Assembly: GCF_019264485.1 (NCBI RefSeq)
Contig: NZ_JAHVAA010000008.1
Span: 62,001 to 126,000 of the forward strand
Origin: Sediminibacterium sp.
GTDB lineage: Bacteria > Bacteroidota > Bacteroidia > Chitinophagales > Chitinophagaceae
Direction: 5' to 3'
Length of the DNA stretch: 64,000 nucleotides
In this document: positions 53,876 to 62,322 of the stretch, piece by piece
Layout of the letters: every line of letters begins with the position of its first letter
How positions within the stretch are numbered: position 1 is the stretch's first letter
Notes under the pieces: generated by a model
Told to the model about the DNA's origin: nothing
Database searches by the model: none
Seen by the model: only the letters and a program-made list of their open reading frames with translations
Position numbers and translations under genes: made by a program

Positions 53876-53983
53876 ACAGTTATTACGTTTTTGGAGGTCT
53901 GAAAATTAGGTGAAAGACAGCAATTCACCGACAGAGTTTGATGAAAATTCGGTAAAGGACGTTTTTCAGTCCCTGTTAAGGCC

Positions 53984-54073
53984 CTGCGTAACCCTCTGTT
54001 AACTCTTTTCTCTGCGGTGAACATTCGAGTAAATTCACAGTAGAGAACAAGAGGATGTGGAGTTTACGCAGGG
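53984..54073. repeat. family B palindrome before kynU
   Basis: Outer arms CCCTGCGTAAC/GTTTACGCAGGG; inner arms TTCTCTGCGGTGAA/TTCACAGTAGAGAA around CATTCGAGTAAA. It lies between the divergent S9 peptidase and kynU genes. Confidence 0.92.
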
Positions 54074-54121
54074 TTGGGGGAACAAACTCAATTACACTAT
54101 TTTAGCAGCAAAATAGAGCCG

Positions 54122-55384
54122 ATGTTTGCTTTCAGCACCGATATAAGCTATGCCAAAAATGCCGACACCAACGATGAATTGGCACGGTTTAAAAAGGAAT
54201 TTCATTTTCCGCAGAAAGACGGAAAAGATGTCATCTATTTCTGCGGTAACTCATTAGGCCTCCAGCCACGTCAAACCGCTACTGCAATTGAAGTTGAGCT
54301 GGAAAGCTGGCGCAACCATGCTGTTGGTGGTTATTTTGGCGGCACCCATCCCTGGTTAAAGTACCATCAGTATTGTACCCCTGCACTGGCAAAAATGATG
54401 GGTTGTAAGGAAGAAGAAGTTACGGTGATGAATGCCCTCACCGTTAACCTGCACCTGCTCATGTTGAGTTTTTATAAACCATCAGCCTCCCGTTATAAAA
54501 TTATGATGGAAGCCGGCGCCTTCCCCTCCGATCAGTATGCCGTAGAAACCCTGGTCAAACATTTTGGTCTGAATCCCGATGAAGCCATCATCGAAATAGC
54601 ACCGAGAGCAGGAGAAAAATTATTAAGAACAGAAGATATTCTTCAGTCGATACAGGAAGCAGGCGATAGTCTGGCCATGACCTTATTCGGCGGCATCAAT
54701 TACTATACCGGTCAGTTGTTTGATATGGCAGGCATTACCCAGGCAGCACATGCTGTTGGCGCCATCGTTGGTTTCGACCTGGCACATGTTGCCGGTAATG
54801 TACCCATGCATTTACATGATATCGACGCCGACTTTGCGGTCTGGTGCAGTTATAAATACCTGAATGCAGGACCGGGAGCCATTGGCGGTGTGTTTGTGCA
54901 TGAGAAACATGCTACCAACAGTAATACACCACGTCTTGCAGGCTGGTGGGGTAATGATGAACAGACCCGTTTTAAAATGGAAAAAGGTTTTATTCCAAAA
55001 ACCAATGCCTCTGGCTGGAATATCAGCACATCGCAGGTGTTTAATACGGTTTGTTTAAAAGCTTCACTTGAAATGTTTGAAGAAGCGGGTATCGACAGAC
55101 TGCGTAAAAAGAGCATTCATCTTACGGCCTATCTCGAATTTTTATTGAAAGAACTGAAGCATATCAATTTCAGCATCATCACCCCTGCCGATCCGGAGCA
55201 GAGGGGTGCACAATTGTGTTTGTATTTTAAAGAGAGGGGAAAAGAAATTCATGATAAGATGATCAGCAGTGGTATCATCGTTGATTACCGTGAACCCGGT
55301 GTTATCCGCGTAGCCCCCACTCCTATGTATTGTAGTTTTCAAGATGTATATTGTTTCTATGAAATTTTAAAAAACAATTTCTAA
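54122..55384 (+). CDS. kynU: kynureninase
   Basis: 420 residues from MFAFSTDISYAKNADTNDEL (ATG 54122; an open extension to 54074 runs into the repeat). PLP enzyme with FCGNSLGLQPR near the N-terminus, VMNALTVNLHLLMLSFYKP, the catalytic Lys in FAVWCSYKYLNAGPGAIGG, and a C-terminal VIRVAPTPMYCSF. It splits kynurenine to anthranilate and alanine (or 3-hydroxykynurenine). Tryptophan 2,3-dioxygenase lies 2.9 kb downstream; formamidase is not seen. Confidence 0.95.
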   Translation: MFAFSTDISYAKNADTNDELARFKKEFHFPQKDGKDVIYFCGNSLGLQPRQTATAIEVELESWRNHAVGGYFGGTHPWLKYHQYCTPALAKMMGCKEEEVTVMNALTVNLHLLMLSFYKPSASRYKIMMEAGAFPSDQYAVETLVKHFGLNPDEAIIEIAPRAGEKLLRTEDILQSIQEAGDSLAMTLFGGINYYTGQLFDMAGITQAAHAVGAIVGFDLAHVAGNVPMHLHDIDADFAVWCSYKYLNAGPGAIGGVFVHEKHATNSNTPRLAGWWGNDEQTRFKMEKGFIPKTNASGWNISTSQVFNTVCLKASLEMFEEAGIDRLRKKSIHLTAYLEFLLKELKHINFSIITPADPEQRGAQLCLYFKERGKEIHDKMISSGIIVDYREPGVIRVAPTPMYCSFQDVYCFYEILKNNF

Positions 55385-55470
55385 CCCTTCTGTATTCCTC
55401 TGTGCTTTGAATGGCAATCTCCTCCGGACTTTCGGACTACATTGCCACTGAGGACACAGAATAACACTGA
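55385..55470. repeat. composite palindrome: family B-like arms with family C core
   Basis: Outer TTCTGTATTCCTCTGTG versus GAGGACACAGAATAACACTG, inner AATGGCAATC/ATTGCCACTG, and the centre CTCCGGACTTTCGGACTA, which is a family C word. The two word families are nested in one stem. Confidence 0.8.
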
Positions 55471-55481
55471 AAAACACTGCC

Positions 55482-56090
55482 ATGACCCGTCATTACTTTA
55501 GTTATCTCGCATTAGGCGATTCTTATACGATTGGGGAATCGGTTCCATTACATGAAGGGTTTCCCTATCAGGTGGTTCAACTCCTCCGCAAAAAAGGTAT
55601 TCATTTCCATGCCCCCGAAGTAGTGGCCAAAACCGGCTGGACCAGTTTCGAACTTGCAGACCATATTCTTCATACCCAATTAAATGAGCAATACGATTTT
55701 GTGAGTTTACTGATTGGTGTGAATAACCAGTACAGGGGCTTACCCCTTACCGACTTTACAGATGAATTTGAATACCTTCTCAAAAAAGCCATTCATTTTG
55801 CAGGTAATAAACCGGAAAGAGTAATCGTATTATCCATTCCCGATTGGGGTGTTACCCCTTTTGCAGCAGGCAAAGACAGTAAAGCCATCAGCGATGCCAT
55901 TGATGCATTTAATAAGGTATGCGAGGAAGCCACAAAAAAAATGGGTGGTATTTATATTGATATTACCTCGCAAACAAGACAGGCCAAAAATGATACGGGT
56001 TTACTGGCAAGTGATCAGTTACATTATTCCGCTAAATCACATGCAGTGTGGGCGGAGAAAGTTGCAGTTATCATTCAAAAGACTATTTAA
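55482..56090 (+). CDS. SGNH/GDSL-type esterase
   Basis: 202 residues. GDSL block I LALGDSYTIGESV (Ser nucleophile about 13), block III-like LIGVNNQYRG and block V DQLHYSAKSHAVWA with the Asp/His. It hydrolyses small esters or thioesters; substrate unknown. No signal peptide. It is 97 bp after kynU on the same strand. It is not a recognised kynurenine formamidase. Confidence 0.9.
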   Translation: MTRHYFSYLALGDSYTIGESVPLHEGFPYQVVQLLRKKGIHFHAPEVVAKTGWTSFELADHILHTQLNEQYDFVSLLIGVNNQYRGLPLTDFTDEFEYLLKKAIHFAGNKPERVIVLSIPDWGVTPFAAGKDSKAISDAIDAFNKVCEEATKKMGGIYIDITSQTRQAKNDTGLLASDQLHYSAKSHAVWAEKVAVIIQKTI

Positions 56091-56190
56091 AATTTGGAGA
56101 TATGCTAATTTCGAAATTTGGAAATGAAAAAACCAATTGAAAAGCTGCTTACCCATCTCCAAATTAGCACATTTCCAAATTTCCAAATTA
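56091..56190. repeat. family A palindrome between convergent stops
   Basis: Left AATTTGGAGATATGCTAATT and TCGAAATTTGGAAATG; right CCATCTCCAAATTAGCACAT and TTCCAAATTTCCAAATTA. It spans exactly from the stop codon of the SGNH gene to that of the metallophosphoesterase gene, whose stop TAA is part of the right arm. Confidence 0.93.
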
Positions 56191-57117
56191 CAAAGCGTAC
56201 TCCACCATTTTCCTATTCACACTCCCGTCTTTAAAAAACTCGAAGATTGCATAGGCAGGTGCAAAACCTTTGAAGGCACCACCCCACCAGCTACCACTTA
56301 CGGCACCATTGCAGTAATAATGAATGCCTCGGTAATCTACCATATCCTGTAAATGAATATGTCCGCTTAAACAGCAGCGTATATTTTTATGGGAGCGAAA
56401 AAGTTCTGTGAGTTTAAAAGAATCGGTATGTAATAATGCCCTTGATATTTTTCTGTCACCATTATCTTCTGTTTTATCAAAGAAAAACCCTGACACATAA
56501 GATACAATAGGTATATGCGATGCAATACAGATATGCGTTTCAGCATCGGTGTTCTTTAATTCATTTTCGAGCCATTGCCATTGCTCTTCATCAATTTTAG
56601 CAATATAGCCGCCATTGTTTTCATGCGCACTGTCGAGCACGATAAATTTCCAGTTGTTTTTGGTGAAGCTGTAATAGCGACCGGGCATCTTGTGTTGCTG
56701 TACCACCCAGGTTTTGTTGTATAAGGGATCATTTTTTATTTCCGGTTCTGTCATCTGCCAGCCCCAGGCATCGTGGTTACCGATACAGTGATAGATAGGC
56801 AGTTTATTTTCTGCGTTTAATATTTTATTCCATAGATCCCACTGCTCCTGTACTTTAGCTTTGGTAGCTTTCATGGCATCCATAATGGCATCGCCACCAT
56901 TGATGATAAAATCTACGGAGGGTTTGAGTGCATTCACATGTTTAAATGCCTGCTGCATTCCTTTCTCAGGAATATCACCCGGTTTAATATGTACATCGGA
57001 GATAAATGCAGCACGAAAAGAGGGTTTTGCATTTGTTTCGGCAGCTGATGCCAGTGGCAGCGCCGCCACCGCCGCAGCAGACAATGAACCCTGCTGCAAA
57101 AATTTTCTTCTGTTCAT
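56188..57117 (-). CDS. exported metallophosphoesterase
   Basis: 309 residues. The N-terminal MNRRKFLQQGSLSAAAVAALPLASA is a Tat signal (RRKFL). The phosphoesterase motifs follow in order: ISDVHIKPGD, NGGDAIMD, CIGNHDAWGW, ASHIPIV, LSGHIHLQDM. It is an exported calcineurin-like phosphoesterase, possibly acting on phosphodiester or phosphoprotein substrates in the periplasm. The stop codon lies in the family A palindrome. Confidence 0.92.
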   Translation of the reverse strand: MNRRKFLQQGSLSAAAVAALPLASAAETNAKPSFRAAFISDVHIKPGDIPEKGMQQAFKHVNALKPSVDFIINGGDAIMDAMKATKAKVQEQWDLWNKILNAENKLPIYHCIGNHDAWGWQMTEPEIKNDPLYNKTWVVQQHKMPGRYYSFTKNNWKFIVLDSAHENNGGYIAKIDEEQWQWLENELKNTDAETHICIASHIPIVSYVSGFFFDKTEDNGDRKISRALLHTDSFKLTELFRSHKNIRCCLSGHIHLQDMVDYRGIHYYCNGAVSGSWWGGAFKGFAPAYAIFEFFKDGSVNRKMVEYAL

Positions 57118-57146
57118 GGTTTGAATTGAATTACCAAATTACAAAA

Positions 57147-57238
57147 CCCTGCGTAAACTCTCTGTTCTCTCGTTCTCTGCGGTGAACTTATTCGAATATT
57201 CACCGCAGAGAACAGGAGCTAACGGAGTTTTCGCAGAG
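57147..57238. repeat. family B palindrome
   Basis: Outer CCCTGCGTAAACTCTCTGTT, inner TTCTCTGCGGTGAA around CTTATTCGAATA, then TTCACCGCAGAGAA and GGAGTTTTCGCAGAG. It lies between the pyrF stop and the metallophosphoesterase start, both on minus. Confidence 0.95.
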
Positions 57239-57269
57239 TCGTTTTGAAAAAGCAGGTTGTTATTTCTTG

Positions 57270-57296
57270 TGGATAATCATGAAAATCTGTGTTCAA
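57270..57296. repeat. family D half-element
   Basis: Contains GATAATCATGAAAATCTGTG, the arm word of the palindromes at 17812 and 26085, ending at the pyrF stop. Confidence 0.65.
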
Positions 57297-58112
57297 TTAT
57301 CTTTTAAGATGAAAGGTCATTTCGGTTTGGTAATCCTTTGCTGCTTTTTGCGCCGCTTCTGCAAAATCTTCTCCGTTGCTGGCGAAGATGATGGCACGGC
57401 TGGCATTGACGAGAAGGCCCGCATCTTTATTCAGTCCATATTTAGATACTTCTTCCAGACTACCCCCCTGTGCACCCACACCGGGTACCAGTAAAAAATG
57501 ATCGGGGATGATGCCACGGATGTAAGCCAGATCGCTGGCCCTTGTGGCACCTACCACAAACATCAGGTTATCGGGTGTTCCCCATTTACAGGTGGTTTCA
57601 AGCACCTGTTCATATAATTGTTTACCGTTTTGTTCTGAAAGCGTCAAACGCTGAAAATTAAAACTGCCGGCATTGGAAGTAAGTCCGAGTACAATGGTCC
57701 ATTTATCCCTGTATTCCAGAAAAGGGCGAACACTGTCTTCCCCCATATAAGGTGCAACAGTTACTGCATCGAACGGCAATACTTCAAAAAAGGTTTTGGC
57801 ATATTGCGCAGATGTATTGCCAATATCGCCACGTTTGGCATCGGCAATGGTAAAATGCGTATCGGGAATATACGCCAATGTTTCGGCCATGATTTCCCAG
57901 CCTTTTAACCCCTGCGATTCATAAAAAGCTGTATTTATTTTATAGGAAACACAATGGTCTTTGGTTGCATCAATAATGGCTTTATTAAAAGTAATAACTC
58001 CATCTGGCCGGCCCTTGAGGTGATCCGGTAATTTTTCTACATCCGTATCCAATCCAACACAGAGATAGGATCCTTTTAATTTTATCTGTTCAACGAGTTG
58101 CTGGCGGGTCAT
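57297..58112 (-). CDS. pyrF: orotidine-5'-phosphate decarboxylase
   Basis: 271 residues, the larger actinobacterial/Bacteroidota (PyrF type 2) form. CVGLDTDVEKLP near the N-terminus, catalytic DAKRGDIGNTS, and the C-terminal VPGVGAQGGSLEEV. It makes UMP from OMP, the last step of de novo pyrimidine synthesis. A promoter box sits just before the ATG. Confidence 0.95.
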   Translation of the reverse strand: MTRQQLVEQIKLKGSYLCVGLDTDVEKLPDHLKGRPDGVITFNKAIIDATKDHCVSYKINTAFYESQGLKGWEIMAETLAYIPDTHFTIADAKRGDIGNTSAQYAKTFFEVLPFDAVTVAPYMGEDSVRPFLEYRDKWTIVLGLTSNAGSFNFQRLTLSEQNGKQLYEQVLETTCKWGTPDNLMFVVGATRASDLAYIRGIIPDHFLLVPGVGAQGGSLEEVSKYGLNKDAGLLVNASRAIIFASNGEDFAEAAQKAAKDYQTEMTFHLKR

Positions 58113-58116
58113 GCAG

Positions 58117-58124
58117 CAAAAGTA
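58117..58124 (-). promoter_or_regulatory. -7 box of pyrF
   Basis: Minus-strand TACTTTTG (TAnnTTTG) ending 4 bp before the pyrF ATG. It predicts an almost leaderless mRNA, and it lies at the edge of the AGAGGAACAGAG palindrome. Confidence 0.5.
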
Positions 58125-58228
58125 AGAAAACAGAGGAACAGAGAAACAGAGGAATGTCGAATATCCACTTTTGGCCTCTTACCTGGCCATTCAATGTTTC
58201 TCTGTTCCTCTGTTCTTCTGTTTTCCTC
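58124..58228. repeat. AACAGAGGAACAGAG palindrome
   Basis: Left AAAACAGAGGAACAGAGAAA and CAGAGGAATGTCGAAT; right GGCCATTCAATGTTTCTCTG, TTCCTCTGTTCTTCTGTTTT. Stem imperfect over about 40 bp, loop CCACTTTTGGCCTCTTACC. It fills the divergent space between pyrF and the dioxygenase. Confidence 0.88.
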
Positions 58229-58243
58229 CTACCTTTACTTTCT

Positions 58244-59323
58244 ATGGAAAAACAACCTATGTATTACGGTACTTATCTCGGACTGGATAAGGTGTTGAAT
58301 GCACAGCATCCTGTAAGTTTCGAACCGGGTAATGAACCGGCGCATGATGAAATGTTATTCATTATAATTCATCAGGCTTATGAATTATGGTTTAAGCAGA
58401 TTTTATTTGAACTCGATTATATCACCGGTGTTTTCAGTCAGGAAAAAATCAATGATAATTCGGAAGACATGAACCTGGTGCGTCACAGACTGCACAGGAT
58501 CATTCATATTCTGCAGCTACTTAATAAACAGGTGGAAGTGCTGGATACGATGACACCGCTCGACTTCCTCGAGTTCCGAAACCTGCTTACTCCTTCTTCG
58601 GGTTTCCAGAGTAAACAGTTCAGGTTACTGGAAGCCCGGCTCGGACTGGAACTGGATCATCGTCACCAGAAAGATTATTATAAAAGAACCAATGAAGGTG
58701 GTTTTACACAGGAGGATTATAAACATATTACTTCCATTGAGGAGGGGCATAACCTGCTGGAACTGGTAAACAAATGGCTGGAGCGTATCCCTTTTTTCAG
58801 GGAAGATTTCTGGAAAGACTATAAGGGTACTGCTTCCGGCAAACACCACCCTTTCTGGAACGATTACCGCGCTATTTATGAAGCAGGACTGACAGAAAGA
58901 GAGAAGAATAAAATCCATGATTTTGACCTTGTATTCTTTGAAGAAAAACCAGCCCATTATTCGGAGGAACAGACCGCAGCCTTAAAAACCATGTTCTCCC
59001 CAACTGCATTGCGTTCGGCACTATTTATTATGTTATACCGTGATTTTCCATTGTTCCAGACTTCTTATCAGGTATTGGATGCACTGATAGAAATTGATCA
59101 CCTCATGAGTAGCTGGCGTCATAAACACCTCGTAATGGTTCGCCGGATGATTGGCATGCGTGTGGGAACTGGTAATACCTCAGGGGCCGGTTACCTGGAA
59201 GGTGCCATGAGTAAACATTTTGTGTATAGGGATATTTCAGGACTGTCTACCTACCTGATTGAAAGAAGAAAATTACCCGCATTACCGGATTCTTTGATTC
59301 GGAATTTGGGGTTTCAACTTTAG
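58244..59323 (+). CDS. kynA: tryptophan 2,3-dioxygenase
   Basis: 359 residues from MEKQPMYYGTYLGLDKVLNAQ (ATG 58244). All-helical heme enzyme; family motifs HDEMLFIIIHQAYELWFKQILFEL (distal-side His and substrate residues), RLHRIIHILQLLNKQVEVLDTM, LTPSSGFQSKQFR and the proximal region HKHLVMVRRMIGMRVGTGNTSGAGYLEG. It opens the indole ring to N-formylkynurenine in the cytoplasm. The frame extends upstream to 58154 only because the palindrome is open, so that start is rejected. Confidence 0.96.
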   Translation: MEKQPMYYGTYLGLDKVLNAQHPVSFEPGNEPAHDEMLFIIIHQAYELWFKQILFELDYITGVFSQEKINDNSEDMNLVRHRLHRIIHILQLLNKQVEVLDTMTPLDFLEFRNLLTPSSGFQSKQFRLLEARLGLELDHRHQKDYYKRTNEGGFTQEDYKHITSIEEGHNLLELVNKWLERIPFFREDFWKDYKGTASGKHHPFWNDYRAIYEAGLTEREKNKIHDFDLVFFEEKPAHYSEEQTAALKTMFSPTALRSALFIMLYRDFPLFQTSYQVLDALIEIDHLMSSWRHKHLVMVRRMIGMRVGTGNTSGAGYLEGAMSKHFVYRDISGLSTYLIERRKLPALPDSLIRNLGFQL

Positions 59324-59325
59324 GT

Positions 59326-59427
59326 AATTGGGAAATGTGGAAATGTGCTAATCTGGAAATAGGAAGAACAAAGGAAATGCTGGTTTTCATTTCCAAATTT
59401 CCAAATTAGTACATTTCCAAATTATTC
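59326..59427. repeat. family A palindrome after the dioxygenase
   Basis: Left GGGAAATGTGGAAATGTGCT and AATCTGGAAATAGG; right CATTTCCAAATTTCCAAATT and AGTACATTTCCAAATTATT. It follows the dioxygenase stop by 2 bp and lies before the M16 gene. Confidence 0.92.
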
Positions 59428-59478
59428 TTCCAAAATCCCCTAATTTAGTAATCCCCCTACCCGCTTTTATAGCGGATC

Positions 59479-59486
59479 TATATTTG
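59479..59486 (+). promoter_or_regulatory. -7 box of the M16 peptidase gene
   Basis: TATATTTG, a perfect TAnnTTTG, 29 bp before the ATG. Confidence 0.6.
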
Positions 59487-59515
59487 CACTGAATCGTTCA
59501 TCTTAAAAACCTTGC

Positions 59516-62320
59516 ATGATGTTGCGCATCAAACAGACTTTGCTTTTATTGCTTGTGGTTGTTTTTGTACAGGCACAAAGCGGATTGGATCAAAAACTGG
59601 GTATTGATCCCAAAGTAAAAATTGGTAAGCTGAGTAATGGCCTTACCTATTATCTCAGGAAAAATGTAGAGCCTAAAAACAGGGCTGAGTTGAGATTGGT
59701 AGTGAATGCCGGCTCCATTCTTGAGTCGGATCAGCAATTGGGTCTGGCCCACTTTGTGGAGCATATGGCTTTCAACGGCACCAAAAACTTCAAAAAACAG
59801 GAACTGGTTGACTTCCTCGAAAAAAGCGGTGTAAACTTTGGCGCCGACTTAAACGCTTATACCAGTTTCGACGAAACAGTTTATGAACTGCAGGTTCCTA
59901 CCGATAGTATGCAGGTGTTTAAAAAAGCCATGCAGATACTGGAAGACTGGGCCCACCAGGTAAGTTTTGAACCTGTTGAAATTGATAAGGAAAGAGGAGT
60001 GATTGTAGAAGAATGGAGGCTGGGTCGTGGCGCCGATGCACGTATGCGTGATAAATATTTTCCGGTAATCCTAAAAGGTTCTCAGTATGCCAAACGTCTC
60101 CCGATTGGCACCAAACAAAGCATCGAAAAATCGCCTTACAGCCAACTGACAAAATTTTATAAAGACTGGTACCGTCCAGATTTACAGGCGGTGATTGTAG
60201 TGGGCGATATAGATATTGCTGAAACTGAACAAATGATTCGTGATCATTTCGGCAAAATTCCTGCGGCTAAAACACCACGTCCGAGAACAAAATTTGGGGT
60301 ACCTGCTTTTCCGGAAACACGTACTTCCATCCTCACCGATCCGGAACAGCCTTATAATGTGGTGCAGGTGTATTATCTGAGACCCGAAATTCCTCAATCC
60401 AAAACAGAAAAAGAATACAGGGCCAGTATTGTACGTGGACTCTTTAACCAGATGATGAGCAGCCGATTGGAAGAGATTGCACAGAAACCTGAAGCTCCTT
60501 TCCTGTTCGGCAGCAGCAGTTATGGTTCTTTTATTGGTGATAAAGATGCATTCAGTCTGATTGCCGTAGCTAAAACAGCAAAGGAAATTTCTGCTTCTGT
60601 TCAAACATTACTGAAAGAAAATGAGCGGGTAAAACAATTTGGCTTTGTACAGAGTGAACTGGACCGTGCGGTGAAATCTACCCTGTCGCGGCTGGAGAAT
60701 ATGTACAATGAAAGAGATAAAACCAAATCGGTAGAACTCTTGCAGGAATATGTTAGGAATTACCTGAAGGGAGAAACCATTCCCGGTATTGAAAAAGAGT
60801 TTGAAATGCACCAGAAATACCTGCCTACGATTAAGCTGGCAGAAGTGAATGCTTTGATTAAAGAATGGATCAGTACGCAAAACAGATCGGTGGTAATTAC
60901 CGCACCCGAAAAAGAAAAAGCAGATATGCTCAGTTCAGCACAAGTAACTGCTTTGCTGAATAAACCCATTGGTAAATTGCAGCCATATGAAGATAAAGTG
61001 ATGGCTGGTGCCATTCTTCCTGTACAGCCGGTTGCAGGTAAAGTGGTAAGTGAGAAACAATATCCCGCTATTGGAACTACTGAATGGACCTTATCGAACG
61101 GCGCCAGGGTAATTCTGAAACCTACTACTTTTAAAAATGATGATGTTCAGTTTTCTGCCATCAGCTGGGGCGGTTCATCGCTGTATGATGACAAGGATTT
61201 TGTAAATGCTTCTACTGCTTCTACCGTAGCCCTGTTTGGTGGCATCGGCGATCTGGATATACAAAGCCTCCAAAAAGAAATGGCCGGCAAAAACTGTTAT
61301 GTATCGCCCTCTGTTGCCAATTACCTGCAGGGGTTGAATGGCAGCAGTACTACCAGGGATCTGGAAACTGCTTTACAGTTATTACATGGCTATTTCGTGG
61401 CACCACGAAAAGATGCCAATATGTTTGAAGTATTAAAACAGCAGATGCAGGTGCAAATGGCTAATAAGGACAAGGATCCAGCTTCTGTTTTTGGTGACTC
61501 TGTAAACTATATCATGGGTAATTATCATCCCCGCAGAAAACCTTTCTCTACAGAAACCATCAGCCAGCTTCAACTCGATCGTGCTTTTGATATTTATAAA
61601 GAACGTTTCAGCAATGGTGGTCAGTTTGTTTTCACCTTCGTGGGTAATTTCAACCTCGATACTATGAAACTGTTGGCAGAGAAATACATTGCTTCTTTAC
61701 CCGCTTCCGATAAAAAAGAATCATGGAAAGATGTGGGTATCCGTTATCCAAAAGGGGTCGTTAATAAAACATTCAGAAAAGGTAAGGAAGCCAAAGCCAA
61801 TGTACGCTTGTTCTTTACCGGTGAGGTAAATGAAATCAAGGACCTCGATGAAGTACAGTTGGGTCAGCTTACCAAAGCACTCTCTATTAAACTGAGAGAA
61901 GTATTGCGTGAAGATGCGGGTGGTGTATATGGTGTAGGAGTAAGCGGTGGATTCAGCCATGAGCCGGTAAAAAGTTACAGCATCAGCATTCAGTTTGGCT
62001 GTGCACCGGAGAATGTAAACAAACTGGTGGACCTGGTAATGGAAGAAATAAAAAATACAAAAGCCAATGGTGTACCTGCAGTAAATATTGAAAAAGTAAT
62101 GGCCGAGCAGACCAGAAGTCTGGAGAATGATGTGAAAGAAAACAATTACTGGAGGTTCAGACTGGAGCAGCATTTCTTCCGTGGCACCGATCCGAATGAA
62201 ATACTCAAAGCGGCAGATAAGATAAAACTGATTACCGTAGATAAAACCAAAGAACTGGCAAATCGGGTATTCAATGAAAGCAACATGGTAAAACTTATCA
62301 TGTTGCCCGAACAGCAATAA
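59516..62320 (+). CDS. M16-family zinc peptidase (two-module, pitrilysin type)
   Basis: 934 residues with a signal peptide (MMLRIKQTLLLLLVVVFVQAQ). The active module has the inverted zinc motif HFVEH (about 81-85) and the downstream Glu in EKSGVNFGADLNAYTSFDETVYELQ; the second half (about 500-934) is the inactive M16 module. Periplasmic peptidases of this kind digest small peptides or misfolded segments. ATG 59516 or 59519 are both possible. Confidence 0.94.
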   Translation: MMLRIKQTLLLLLVVVFVQAQSGLDQKLGIDPKVKIGKLSNGLTYYLRKNVEPKNRAELRLVVNAGSILESDQQLGLAHFVEHMAFNGTKNFKKQELVDFLEKSGVNFGADLNAYTSFDETVYELQVPTDSMQVFKKAMQILEDWAHQVSFEPVEIDKERGVIVEEWRLGRGADARMRDKYFPVILKGSQYAKRLPIGTKQSIEKSPYSQLTKFYKDWYRPDLQAVIVVGDIDIAETEQMIRDHFGKIPAAKTPRPRTKFGVPAFPETRTSILTDPEQPYNVVQVYYLRPEIPQSKTEKEYRASIVRGLFNQMMSSRLEEIAQKPEAPFLFGSSSYGSFIGDKDAFSLIAVAKTAKEISASVQTLLKENERVKQFGFVQSELDRAVKSTLSRLENMYNERDKTKSVELLQEYVRNYLKGETIPGIEKEFEMHQKYLPTIKLAEVNALIKEWISTQNRSVVITAPEKEKADMLSSAQVTALLNKPIGKLQPYEDKVMAGAILPVQPVAGKVVSEKQYPAIGTTEWTLSNGARVILKPTTFKNDDVQFSAISWGGSSLYDDKDFVNASTASTVALFGGIGDLDIQSLQKEMAGKNCYVSPSVANYLQGLNGSSTTRDLETALQLLHGYFVAPRKDANMFEVLKQQMQVQMANKDKDPASVFGDSVNYIMGNYHPRRKPFSTETISQLQLDRAFDIYKERFSNGGQFVFTFVGNFNLDTMKLLAEKYIASLPASDKKESWKDVGIRYPKGVVNKTFRKGKEAKANVRLFFTGEVNEIKDLDEVQLGQLTKALSIKLREVLREDAGGVYGVGVSGGFSHEPVKSYSISIQFGCAPENVNKLVDLVMEEIKNTKANGVPAVNIEKVMAEQTRSLENDVKENNYWRFRLEQHFFRGTDPNEILKAADKIKLITVDKTKELANRVFNESNMVKLIMLPEQQ

Positions 62321-62322
62321 CC

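Noticed and set aside
55482..56090. SGNH hydrolase as the missing kynurenine formamidase
   Set aside because: The motifs are those of GDSL esterases; bacterial formamidases belong to different (cyclase-like or alpha/beta) families.
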